Positions 1 to 5,268 of a DNA stretch of 8,382 bases are shown piece by piece. Made by a program: the position numbers and the translations under genes. Positions within the stretch are counted from its first letter, which is position 1. The number at the start of each line of letters is the position of its first letter. This DNA comes from Proteobacteria bacterium UBA664 (GTDB lineage Bacteria; Pseudomonadota; Gammaproteobacteria; UBA7966), in NCBI GenBank assembly GCA_002299125.1, contig DBNU01000235.1, positions 1-8,382 of the forward strand, read 5' to 3'. The notes beneath the pieces are model-generated. The model was not told the DNA's origin, ran no database searches, and saw nothing but the letters and a program-made list of their open reading frames with translations.

Positions 1-46
1 CGAGGCGTCCGGACACCCCGCCGGTGAGGGTCGCCTCGAACGAGGC
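1..46. repeat. Short inverted repeats at the left edge
   Basis: CGAGGCG at 1-7 is the exact reverse complement of CGCCTCG at 32-38, with a further CCGG pair inside (9-12 and 21-24). GCCTC at 33-37 can instead pair with GAGGC at 42-46. These could form alternative stem-loops near the end of a possible upstream gene. No run of T follows, so an intrinsic terminator is not supported. The arms are short for a GC-rich region and may be chance. Confidence 0.25.
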
Positions 47-62
47 ATTGGCGAACCTCTGA
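3..62 (+). CDS. Possible 3' end of a gene entering from the left edge
   Basis: An open frame runs in from the window edge and stops at TGA 60-62, ending in the residues VASNEALANL. Seventeen of its nineteen sense codons end in G or C, as in the confident genes here. The opposite strand has the same codon phase and an equally high wobble GC, so a minus-strand reading cannot be excluded. The fragment is too short to assign to a family. It is listed only because the composition changes right after the stop. Confidence 0.2.
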   Translation, partial: RRPDTPPVRVASNEALANL

Positions 63-85
63 ACAACCGACCTGGGCCAGGGTAT

Positions 86-166
86 GCGTCCCCTCTCTCC
101 CCGGGAATGGGGCAGGGTGAGGGCGAAATCGGCGAGTTGCCCACCCTCTCGCCCTCTCCCCCGTTG
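86..166. repeat. C/T- and G/A-rich imperfect palindromic intergenic element
   Basis: GGGTGAGGGCGA (115-126) pairs with TCGCCCTCTCCC (149-160), 11 of 12 positions with one T-T mismatch, around a 22-base loop. It is preceded by a C/T-rich tract and a small CCCC/GGGG stem (98-101 with 108-111). The look of alternating CCCTCTCCC and GGGTGAGGG blocks resembles the short dispersed intergenic repeats common in GC-rich gammaproteobacteria. Only one copy is seen here, so repeat status is an inference. It lies just downstream of the DUF6883-like ORF. Confidence 0.4.
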
Positions 167-175
167 CACATCAGA

Positions 176-397
176 TCACCCCGGGAATGCGGTGACAAGC
201 GTAGGCCGCCCCGAGTCCGGATGCATCAAGCAAACCGCAACAAACCGAGCCGTACGCCCAGAAGGCCCGGTCAGGATGCCACTCCACTCATACATCTGCC
301 GGTAAGGACCTGGCCGACTGGGGCTTCCTTGGCCAGTGCGGGCAAGAGCGAGCAGATTTTCGCGCAAGCGCTCCCAGTTCTCTGGTGTATAGCCCAT
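176..397 (-). CDS. DUF6883-like protein, C-terminal half only
   Basis: This 73-residue ORF starts at ATG 397 and stops at TGA 176-178. Its pattern is GYTPENWERL near the N-terminus, a linker, Y-containing strand, then GILTGPSGR, a hydrophobic strand and LVTAFPG at the end. As I remember the DUF6883 family, this is its second half; family members have about 35-40 more residues before it, with a YLL...HP.GR.KA.FF pattern that is absent here. An in-frame TAG lies eight codons upstream of the ATG, so the frame cannot be extended, and the ribosome site is weak. Codon use is less GC-biased than in the neighbouring core genes. It follows the phosphatase gene by 32 bases on the same strand. It may be a 5'-truncated remnant joined behind the phosphatase, or a short expressed protein. 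Function of the family is not known to me. Confidence 0.45.
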   Translation of the reverse strand: MGYTPENWERLRENLLALARTGQGSPSRPGPYRQMYEWSGILTGPSGRTARFVAVCLMHPDSGRPTLVTAFPG

Positions 398-429
398 CGG
401 AGTCTGCCGGGTGGAACGCTAGTTCGGCG

Positions 430-927
430 TCACGTGGTCTGGCGCGCCTGTTCGGCGCACCATTTAATGAGTTCCCGTTGCGGGTCTGTCTCGGCATCCG
501 AGCCCGCATCAGACACCGCTTGTTGGGCGGAACTCGCTGTTTCCCCCAGCGCGAGAAGGACGGAAGCCGCGAGCGTGCCCGTCCGCCCAATCCCGGCACC
601 GCAGTGAATCAGTACCGTTGCGCCCGCCCGAAGTCTCCCAGCCACCTCACGTGCAAGGTTCCAGAACGCTGCGCGATCAGCGGGTACTTCGTAGTCCGGG
701 ATCTCGAACGCAAGAAGCTGACAGGGGACGGTGCCAGACTCGATCGCGCGTCCGTACGCGGGCGACTTCTCGCGGATCTCTGACGTCGGCGCAAGACAGA
801 CGATCAACTGCACGTCGTCCTTCGTCATCTGACTCCAGGCGGCGTCCAGGTCTTCCCAACGTCCCGGCATGCTATGGAGCAGGAGGCACCCGGGAACACC
901 GGTCGGCAGTTTCACAGGCCGGAACAT
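430..927 (-). CDS. Cysteine-type protein tyrosine / dual-specificity phosphatase
   Basis: A 165-residue cytoplasmic phosphatase of the Cys-X5-Arg class. The phosphate-binding loop is HCGAGIGRTG, with nucleophile Cys109 and Arg115. Asp78 in IPDYEVP is the likely general acid, and the ...AGSDAETDPQRELI tail matches compact bacterial members of this family. It should hydrolyse phosphotyrosine or phosphoserine/threonine; the substrate is not evident. The frame stays open to 1113, but the start at 927 is chosen because a strong AGGAGGAGGG site ends six bases before that ATG, and residues further upstream are low-complexity and Arg-rich. There is no signal peptide or membrane segment. The GYD gene is upstream on the same strand, and both have the same motif in front of them. 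A small CGTGC/GCACG stem (1031-1047) lies in the leader. No kinase is adjacent. Confidence 0.85.
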   Translation of the reverse strand: MFRPVKLPTGVPGCLLLHSMPGRWEDLDAAWSQMTKDDVQLIVCLAPTSEIREKSPAYGRAIESGTVPCQLLAFEIPDYEVPADRAAFWNLAREVAGRLRAGATVLIHCGAGIGRTGTLAASVLLALGETASSAQQAVSDAGSDAETDPQRELIKWCAEQARQTT

Positions 928-1080
928 GATTGCCCTCCTCCTACGTCCAGTGAGCCTCTGATCAATGCGCCTGACGGGCGAACCGAGATCTCCGGTCGTC
1001 GGCATCCCATCCCCTGCCCGCCGGCCGTCTCGTGCCCCCGAAGCACGGTGACACAGGGGGCGCTGGGCATAGCCTCCTGG

Positions 1081-1105
1081 ATCCGTCGGATCTGCGCTGT
1101 AGTCT
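1081..1105 (-). promoter_or_regulatory. Shared upstream motif, copy 1 (before the phosphatase gene)
   Basis: Read on the minus strand: AGACTACA, five variable bases, GATCCGACGGAT. The second part lies inside a perfect 13-base palindrome, GATCCGACGGATC. A second copy at 1603-1627 matches at 20 of 20 positions outside the five-base spacer. Both copies lie upstream of, and in the same orientation as, a minus-strand gene; this one is about 155 bases before the phosphatase start. It could be an operator, or an operator with promoter elements. No convincing -35/-10 pair is visible around it. Confidence 0.45.
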
Positions 1106-1117
1106 GCTGCCAACGTC

Positions 1118-1176
1118 GCCCATGCAGCGGACCCGCTCCGCGGGCTGCGCCCGCCCGTACGGGCCGCTGCATGGGC
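1118..1176. repeat. Large nested inverted repeat between the GYD and phosphatase genes
   Basis: GCCCATGCAGCGG (1118-1130) is the perfect reverse complement of CCGCTGCATGGGC (1164-1176). After a one-base bulge at 1131 the pairing continues CCCG (1132-1135) with CGGG (1160-1163). Inside is a separate perfect hairpin, GCGGGC (1140-1145) and GCCCGC (1149-1154), around TGC. It begins 16 bases after the GYD stop codon, so in that transcript it is a 3' stem-loop that could stop transcription or protect the RNA end. No T-run follows on either strand, so it is not a classical intrinsic terminator. Confidence 0.6.
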
Positions 1177-1191
1177 TGATTCGACGTCAGT

Positions 1192-1485
1192 TCATGGCAT
1201 CCTGCCGATGATCGCTTTCATCTCCTCCAGAGAGAAGGCGCGCATCGTTTGCGTTCGAACGTTGCCCAGCGAATTCAGCTTCAAGAGCGCTGACGTCAAT
1301 ACCTCATCATCGGGCCCTTCGACGACGGTGACGATGTCGTAGGCCCCCGCAGTGTAGTGGACGCTCTTGATCGCAATCCCGAGTTTCTCCGCCATGGCCT
1401 TGAACGCTTCGAGCCGATCTGGTGATTCCTTGACGTTGCGGATCCCCTGGTCCGTGAAGCTGGCGAGAGTGACGTAGGTTGTCAT
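1192..1485 (-). CDS. GYD domain-containing protein
   Basis: A 97-residue protein matching the GYD family (Pfam PF08734) over its whole length. The N-terminus is MTTYVTLASFTDQGIRNVKE, followed by a helix with ESPDRLEAFKAMAEKLG, then the name-giving strand with Gly47-Ala-Tyr49-Asp50, the VVEGPDDE turn, a second helix ending LNSLGNV, and RTQTMRAFSLEEM. Members of this family are small alpha/beta proteins, probably ferredoxin-like dimers, with no well-established function. The start at 1485 is supported by GGAGGGAGAGG three bases upstream. Length is typical. It is alone in its transcription unit or followed by the phosphatase 264 bases further on, across a large inverted repeat. It has the same upstream motif as the phosphatase gene. 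Confidence 0.88.
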   Translation of the reverse strand: MTTYVTLASFTDQGIRNVKESPDRLEAFKAMAEKLGIAIKSVHYTAGAYDIVTVVEGPDDEVLTSALLKLNSLGNVRTQTMRAFSLEEMKAIIGRMP

Positions 1486-1517
1486 GTTCCTCTCCCTCCG
1501 GTGGGTGAAGTCTCAAC

Positions 1518-1571
1518 GGCGGTCGGGAAAACAACCTGCAGTCCGGAAGACGACCGCCAGCCTTCCAGGCT
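1518..1571 (-). promoter_or_regulatory. Stem-loops in the 5' leader of the GYD gene
   Basis: GGCGGTCG (1518-1525) pairs perfectly with CGACCGCC (1551-1558) around a 25-base loop, and AGCCT (1559-1563) pairs with AGGCT (1567-1571) around TCC. Both lie between the shared motif and the ribosome site of the GYD gene, so they would be in its mRNA leader if transcription starts near the motif. I do not recognise a known riboswitch or leader family. Confidence 0.35.
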
Positions 1572-1602
1572 TCTGTGTCGCGCCTGACGCCTGACTTGCT
1601 GT

Positions 1603-1627
1603 ATCCGTCGGATCGGGAGTGTAGTCT
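1603..1627 (-). promoter_or_regulatory. Shared upstream motif, copy 2 (before the GYD gene)
   Basis: On the minus strand this reads AGACTACA, five variable bases, GATCCGACGGAT, identical to copy 1 outside the spacer. It lies 118 bases upstream of the GYD start. Here the palindromic core is ATCCGACGGAT (11 bases), since the outermost pair of copy 1 is not kept. A TACACT hexamer overlapping the first block could be a -10 element, but no good -35 lies at the right distance. Confidence 0.45.
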
Positions 1628-1709
1628 CTGCGCAACCAGTGTGCAGGCCGGCTGGAGGGGTGCCATGTCATTGAACCTGCACGCGCTTTTCCTTGTTCAG
1701 CAAGCTCTT

Positions 1710-1734
1710 GCCTCCTGCTTGTGCAGCAGGAGGC
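1710..1734. repeat. Perfect 10-bp hairpin in the intergenic region
   Basis: GCCTCCTGCT (1710-1719) and AGCAGGAGGC (1725-1734) pair without mismatch around the loop TGTGC. Neither strand has a T-run after it, so a standard terminator is unlikely. It lies downstream of a possible leftward promoter at the ACTATAGT box and so may be part of a leader or a small RNA. In one strand the arm contains AGGAGG, so folding would hide a Shine-Dalgarno-like sequence, but no good start codon follows. Confidence 0.45.
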
Positions 1735-1782
1735 GAACCCGCACTCCGCTGGGTCACGTCAGAGACGCGATCCAACGGTGCC

Positions 1783-1790
1783 ACTATAGT
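1783..1790. promoter_or_regulatory. Symmetric ACTATAGT box, possible -10 element
   Basis: ACTATAGT is its own reverse complement, so both strands read TATAGT, which is five of six to the sigma70 -10 consensus. Leftwards, CTGACG (from 1805-1810) lies 16 bases upstream and matches TTGACA at four positions. Rightwards, the best -35 at 17 bases is GAGACG (1762-1767), three matches. It is the most A/T-rich patch of this gap. It could start a long leader for the GYD gene, the 212-aa gene, or a small RNA. Confidence 0.3.
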
Positions 1791-2020
1791 TTTCGACGGA
1801 CCGTCGTCAGACGGCAGCCGGACTGCTGCCCCAGGGCACCCGCGCTCCATTCCGTCTGCCGCAAGAGGTTCGACGGAACAAGGGCGTGCGTTCTGTCGGT
1901 GGTCTGAAGTCGTCAGGCACGCTGCTGGCACAGTTTGTTCATGGATGAAGCTTGGCCGGGGGGTGCCGCTGACCAGATCGGTACCGACCACCCGCGCAAG
2001 AGCCGGTCAGAGGAGGCATC

Positions 2021-2659
2021 ATGTCAAACGGAGAGCACGACCCCGCTGCGAGCGGGCTCATCATCCCGGATACCCTTCAGGCCTGGTTCGGGGACTGTGT
2101 GCGCACTGCGGTCCGGCGTACCGGCCTCGAGGCAGATGACGCCACCCTCTGGTATCTGGTCAACCTCCTGTGTGCGTATTCGCGCACCGACCAAGTGTTC
2201 TCCGCGAAGCCGGATGGGGCAAGGCTGCCCGTGCTCGTCGATTACTACGCCGAGGCCATCGATGCCCCGACCGAGCGCGAGCGCTCCTTCGCCCTGCAGC
2301 GGCTGGGAGACCTGGCACTCTTCATCGCCGGTCTGTACGCCGACAGCCTGCAACGGCGGCTGGTGGACGTCGATTACTACATTGCCATGGGCCGACAGGC
2401 CTACGTGGCACTCTCCGAAGGGCTTGGTGCCGGGCTACGCTCGCGTGCACTGGCGCAGGTCTTCGAGGAGCTCGGGCGCAAGTTCACCCGCTTCGTGGAT
2501 GTGCTGCACGAGGTGACCGAATGCCTGTTGCCGCCGGAGCGGCGTGACTGGCTGCGTACCTACGAGATCTGGGTCCGCACCGGCAGCCCGCGTGCCGCGC
2601 GACTCCTCCAGAGCGCCGGCATCGCACCCAGTCAGCAGGCCGGCCTCATCCTGCATTGA
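2021..2659 (+). CDS. Conserved-looking cytoplasmic protein of unknown function
   Basis: A 212-residue protein with strong coding bias and a clear GAGGAGG ribosome site five bases before the ATG. I do not recognise the family. It has no signal peptide, membrane segment or catalytic motif that I can name, and it appears mostly helical. Landmarks are WYLVNLLCAYSRTDQVF (about residues 44-60), VLVDYYAEAIDAPTERERSF (about 71-90), RLGDLALFIAGLYADSLQ (about 93-110), and VDVDYYIAMGRQAYVALSE (about 115-133). The aromatic, regularly spaced DYY repeats suggest a helical bundle. It starts a rightward stretch but lies 399 bases before the two-component genes, so it is probably its own transcription unit. 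Whether it works with them is unknown. Confidence 0.8.
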   Translation: MSNGEHDPAASGLIIPDTLQAWFGDCVRTAVRRTGLEADDATLWYLVNLLCAYSRTDQVFSAKPDGARLPVLVDYYAEAIDAPTERERSFALQRLGDLALFIAGLYADSLQRRLVDVDYYIAMGRQAYVALSEGLGAGLRSRALAQVFEELGRKFTRFVDVLHEVTECLLPPERRDWLRTYEIWVRTGSPRAARLLQSAGIAPSQQAGLILH

Positions 2660-3058
2660 ACGCGGCAGTGCTGGCGGTCGCGTGGTTGGTGACGGCGCGC
2701 TCGCGGGAGCTGGGGCGGATCCGTTGTTTGCCGCCAGGGCCGGACGGTGTCGGGCAGCTTGTGCATGCTGTGGGCCTGCGCGGGCGATTTGCCGGTCCCC
2801 AGGTGGCAGCCGCGGCCGAAGACTCTCCATGCTCCAGGACGACGGGGAAATCCTTCTCGCGCGGCATCTCGAGGGGGCCGTACTGGAGTCGCTCGCCGGG
2901 CGCGACCCCAGTAAACGGCTGCCTGCCGGTAACCCCCAAGCCCTCTTCCTTCCCGTCGAGGTTTTCGCGAGATCCGGGAGGGACTGGTCGCTCGAGGATG
3001 CGCAGCTTCCACTCGGTGGATCCGCAACACCTCTTCCCTATCCATCAGGCAGGCCCGC
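2660..3058. other. 399-bp gap before the response regulator gene
   Basis: This stretch should contain the promoter of the two-component operon, but no clear sigma70 hexamer pair is visible. It holds a weak GGCGG/CCGCC stem (2714-2718 with 2731-2735) just after the 212-aa gene, and one doubtful ORF at 2829-3062. A minus-strand frame (2939-2646) also has coding-like codon bias in its first half but no recognisable domain. The mixed signals may mean a decayed gene. Confidence 0.4.
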
Positions 3059-3062
3059 ATGA
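2829..3062 (+). CDS. Doubtful small ORF overlapping the response regulator start
   Basis: A 77-residue frame starts at ATG 2829 and ends at TGA 3060-3062, overlapping the response regulator start as ATGA, an arrangement often seen in translationally coupled genes. The first two thirds (MLQDDGEILLARHLEGAVL and on) have reasonable codon use; the last fifteen residues, rich in Pro, Gly and Ser, do not. The ribosome site is poor (GAAGA). I recognise no domain. Long open frames are common by chance in DNA this GC-rich, so this may not be a gene. Confidence 0.22.
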   Translation: MLQDDGEILLARHLEGAVLESLAGRDPSKRLPAGNPQALFLPVEVFARSGRDWSLEDAQLPLGGSATPLPYPSGRPA

Positions 3063-3745
3063 AATGCCTCGTCATCGAAGACGACCCCATCACCGCCGAT
3101 TACATCCTGAAGGGTTTGCGCGAGGCGGGTCATCTTCCCTTCCTGTGCCGCAGTGGGCTCGATGGCCTGCATCACGCCGTCAACGAGGAATGGGATATCG
3201 TCATCCTGGATCGGCTGTTGCCTGGGGGGGTCGAAGGCCTGTCCATCGTGAGGCGTTTGCGGGAGCTGGAGAAGGCAACGCCGGTACTCGTGTTGAGTGC
3301 ACTGGATGCCATCGACGAGCGCGTGCTCGGACTGCGTTCCGGTGCCGATGACTATCTCCCCAAGCCCTTTGCCTTTCAGGAGTTGCTGGCGCGAGTGGAG
3401 GTTCTGGTCCGACGCGCCACGGCCCGAGGCGCACCGCCGCAGCAGTACCTGCAGGTGGCCGATCTGGTGCTCGACCTGCGCAGTCGGCGCGTCCGGCGTG
3501 GCGAGACCCCCATCCCGTTGCTCCCGCGGGAGTTCCGGCTGCTCGAATATCTGATGCGCAATAGCGGTGAACTCATCACGCGGACGATGCTGCTCGAGGC
3601 CGTCTGGGATTGTCACTTCGATCCGCAGACCAACGTCATCAACGTGCAAGTCAGCCGCCTGCGCAGCAAGATAGACAAGGACTTCAACCCGGCGTTGATC
3701 CACACGATACGCGGGGCCGGTTACCGCTTCGGACCGGAAGCCTGA
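3059..3745 (+). CDS. OmpR/PhoB-family response regulator
   Basis: A 228-residue DNA-binding response regulator. The receiver domain (about 1-118) has the acidic pair Asp8/Glu7-Asp9 region (VIEDD), phosphoacceptor Asp51 in VILDRLLPG, switch Ser80 in VLSALD, and Lys102 in LPKPF. The winged-helix output domain (about 127-226) has PREFRLLEYLMRNSGELITR, the recognition region with DPQTNVINVQVSRLRSKID, and the closing IHTIRGAGYRFG. Phosphorylation should drive dimer binding to direct-repeat sites and transcription control. The start follows AGGCAGG by five bases. The kinase gene begins one base after its stop, so the two are a cognate pair in one operon. Signal and regulon cannot be read from sequence; the envelope protein gene downstream is a candidate target. 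Confidence 0.95.
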   Translation: MKCLVIEDDPITADYILKGLREAGHLPFLCRSGLDGLHHAVNEEWDIVILDRLLPGGVEGLSIVRRLRELEKATPVLVLSALDAIDERVLGLRSGADDYLPKPFAFQELLARVEVLVRRATARGAPPQQYLQVADLVLDLRSRRVRRGETPIPLLPREFRLLEYLMRNSGELITRTMLLEAVWDCHFDPQTNVINVQVSRLRSKIDKDFNPALIHTIRGAGYRFGPEA

Positions 3746-3746
3746 T

Positions 3747-5117
3747 TTGAAGCTCTCCATCGCGGCACGGCTTGCCGCCAGCTACGGCTTGCTCGTGATG
3801 GGCACCGTGGCCGGTGTGGCGGGTGTTTTCTACGGGGCGACCATCGGCCTGCTCGAGCAGAGCATCGACCGTGAGATCGAGACGATCTCGCGTCGTCTGG
3901 TCGATCAATACCAGGTGGCCGCGCCGGGGTCCTTGCCGGATGCCCTCGCGCGGGAACTCACAGACGGCGCGTACAGCGACGAAGAGATCCTCATGCTCAT
4001 TGCCGCTGACGGCCGCGTGCTGAGCGGCAATCTCCTCGTCTGGCCACTGCTCGATGCGCCTGCTGGTGAGCTGCAGAGTACGTGGCTGAAGCGGCGTGGC
4101 CAGCGCACTCCGGTGCGATTCCTGCTGCGTGATCTCGGCGATGGCAATCGGCTGCTGGTCGGACGCGACATGCGCGAGCAACAGGCCATGCGCGAGCTGG
4201 TCCTGCGCGCCCTCGTCGTCGGAGCCCTAGTTGCCCTGGGGCTGGCCATGGGTGGCACGGTGTATTTTCGCCGGCAACTCGAGAGTCCCATTGGGGCCAT
4301 CCGGCGCGCGACCAACGAGATCGAGAGCGGTGATCTCGGCCGGCGTATGCCGCCCTTGGGAGACGATGAGTTCGGGCGCCTGGCGACTGACATCAATCGC
4401 ATGCTCGACCGCATCGAGCAACTGATGGACGGCGTGCGACACGTGTCGAACTCCATCGCCCATGACTTGCGTACCCCGCTGACGCGGATCCGCAGCCGAC
4501 TCGAGCTCGCGCTGGGCGAGGATGGGGGTGCGGAGGAGGCGCGTGGCGCGATGGCCGATGCCATTGCCGGGATCGACGACCTCATCGTGCTGTTCAATCG
4601 GCTGCTGCAGATCGCGGAGACCGAGTCCGGGGTCAATGCCCGCAACTTCACCCCGATCGACGTGAACCGTATCGCCGAGGACATGGTGGAGCTTTACGAC
4701 GCGAGCGCCGAGGAGCAGGGTGTCGCGCTTAATCTGACCACCCGCCAGGGTCAGCCGACGCTGGGCGATCACAATCTGATCGCCAGCGCATTGGCGAGTC
4801 TCATCGACAATGCGATGAAGTACGCCGGCAGCGGTGCCCAGGTGGAGGTCGCTGCCCACGCTTGTCGCGATACGGTCAGCCTCAGCGTCAAGGACGACGG
4901 GCCGGGTATACCGCCGGAGTCCCTGCCGCTGGTGACGCAGCGCTTCTATCGTGTGGATCCCAGTCGCAGCCTGCCGGGCAACGGACTCGGCCTCTCCATC
5001 GTGGAGGCCATCGCCACCATGCACGGTGGGCGGCTCGAACTCCGGAACCTTTATCCGGGTTTCGAGGCAGAGATCATCCTGCCGCGGCGCGGGTTGCCTG
5101 TGCCTTGCGAGCCTTGA
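3747..5117 (+). CDS. Membrane sensor histidine kinase
   Basis: A 456-residue inner-membrane kinase, partner of the preceding regulator. Order: membrane helix 1 (about 13-35), periplasmic sensor region of about 115 residues, membrane helix 2 (about 151-174), HAMP linker (about 175-227), dimerisation domain with phosphoacceptor His239 in SIAHDLRTPL, and the ATPase domain with the N box around Asn355 (LIDNAMKYA), G1 DDGPGIP (383-389), F box RFYRVD (399-404) and G2 GNGLGLSIV (411-419). All catalytic motifs are intact. The start is TTG 3747, six bases after GGAAG and one base after the regulator's stop; the next ATG is inside membrane helix 1. The sensor region is not a family I can name, so the stimulus is unknown. 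Confidence 0.94.
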   Translation: MKLSIAARLAASYGLLVMGTVAGVAGVFYGATIGLLEQSIDREIETISRRLVDQYQVAAPGSLPDALARELTDGAYSDEEILMLIAADGRVLSGNLLVWPLLDAPAGELQSTWLKRRGQRTPVRFLLRDLGDGNRLLVGRDMREQQAMRELVLRALVVGALVALGLAMGGTVYFRRQLESPIGAIRRATNEIESGDLGRRMPPLGDDEFGRLATDINRMLDRIEQLMDGVRHVSNSIAHDLRTPLTRIRSRLELALGEDGGAEEARGAMADAIAGIDDLIVLFNRLLQIAETESGVNARNFTPIDVNRIAEDMVELYDASAEEQGVALNLTTRQGQPTLGDHNLIASALASLIDNAMKYAGSGAQVEVAAHACRDTVSLSVKDDGPGIPPESLPLVTQRFYRVDPSRSLPGNGLGLSIVEAIATMHGGRLELRNLYPGFEAEIILPRRGLPVPCEP

Positions 5118-5268
5118 GTAGGCTGCTGACCTTTCAGAGCCGAAACATTGCCGAAGCCTCGCCGCAAGTGCCACGTCCCTAACATGATCTCCAGTTCATC
5201 GCCTCACGCCCGCCGTGTCCCTTTGCGGTCGGTCGTAACCGGGGCGCATCGTTCGGGAGAAACAGATC

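Larger units (their letters stand above)
1486..2020. other. 535-bp intergenic region without a convincing gene
   Basis: This gap separates the leftward GYD gene from the rightward 212-aa gene, so it should hold divergent promoters. Open frames here have poor codon bias, odd composition and no recognisable motifs. What can be seen: leader hairpins (1518-1571), the shared motif copy 2 (1603-1627), a perfect 10-bp hairpin (1710-1734), an ACTATAGT box (1783-1790), and two small palindromes, CGACGGACCGTCG (1794-1806) and GGCAGC/GCTGCC (1813-1830). A small RNA in the 1700-1830 part is possible but unproven. Confidence 0.5.

Noticed and set aside
928..1113. N-terminal extension of the phosphatase to 1113
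   Set aside because: The extra 62 residues are Arg- and Gly-rich with no domain, would run through the shared upstream motif, and the internal ATG at 927 has a very strong ribosome site.
1110..1190. Integron attC site at the large inverted repeat
   Set aside because: The expected outer core sequences (RYYYAAC on one side, GTTRRRY on the other) are not present at the stem ends; the nearest GTTGGCA breaks the pattern. No integrase gene is in the window.
1668..1991. 107-residue minus-strand ORF in the gene-free gap
   Set aside because: Poor codon bias, no ribosome site, no domain, and it runs across several palindromes that better explain the sequence.
2646..2939. Minus-strand ORF in the gap before the response regulator
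   Set aside because: Its first half has coding-like wobble bias, but it runs into low-complexity sequence, ends inside the 212-aa gene and shows no domain or ribosome site.
4227..5174. Long minus-strand open frame opposite the histidine kinase
   Set aside because: The kinase frame has every catalytic motif; the antisense frame has none and is a by-product of GC-rich codon use.
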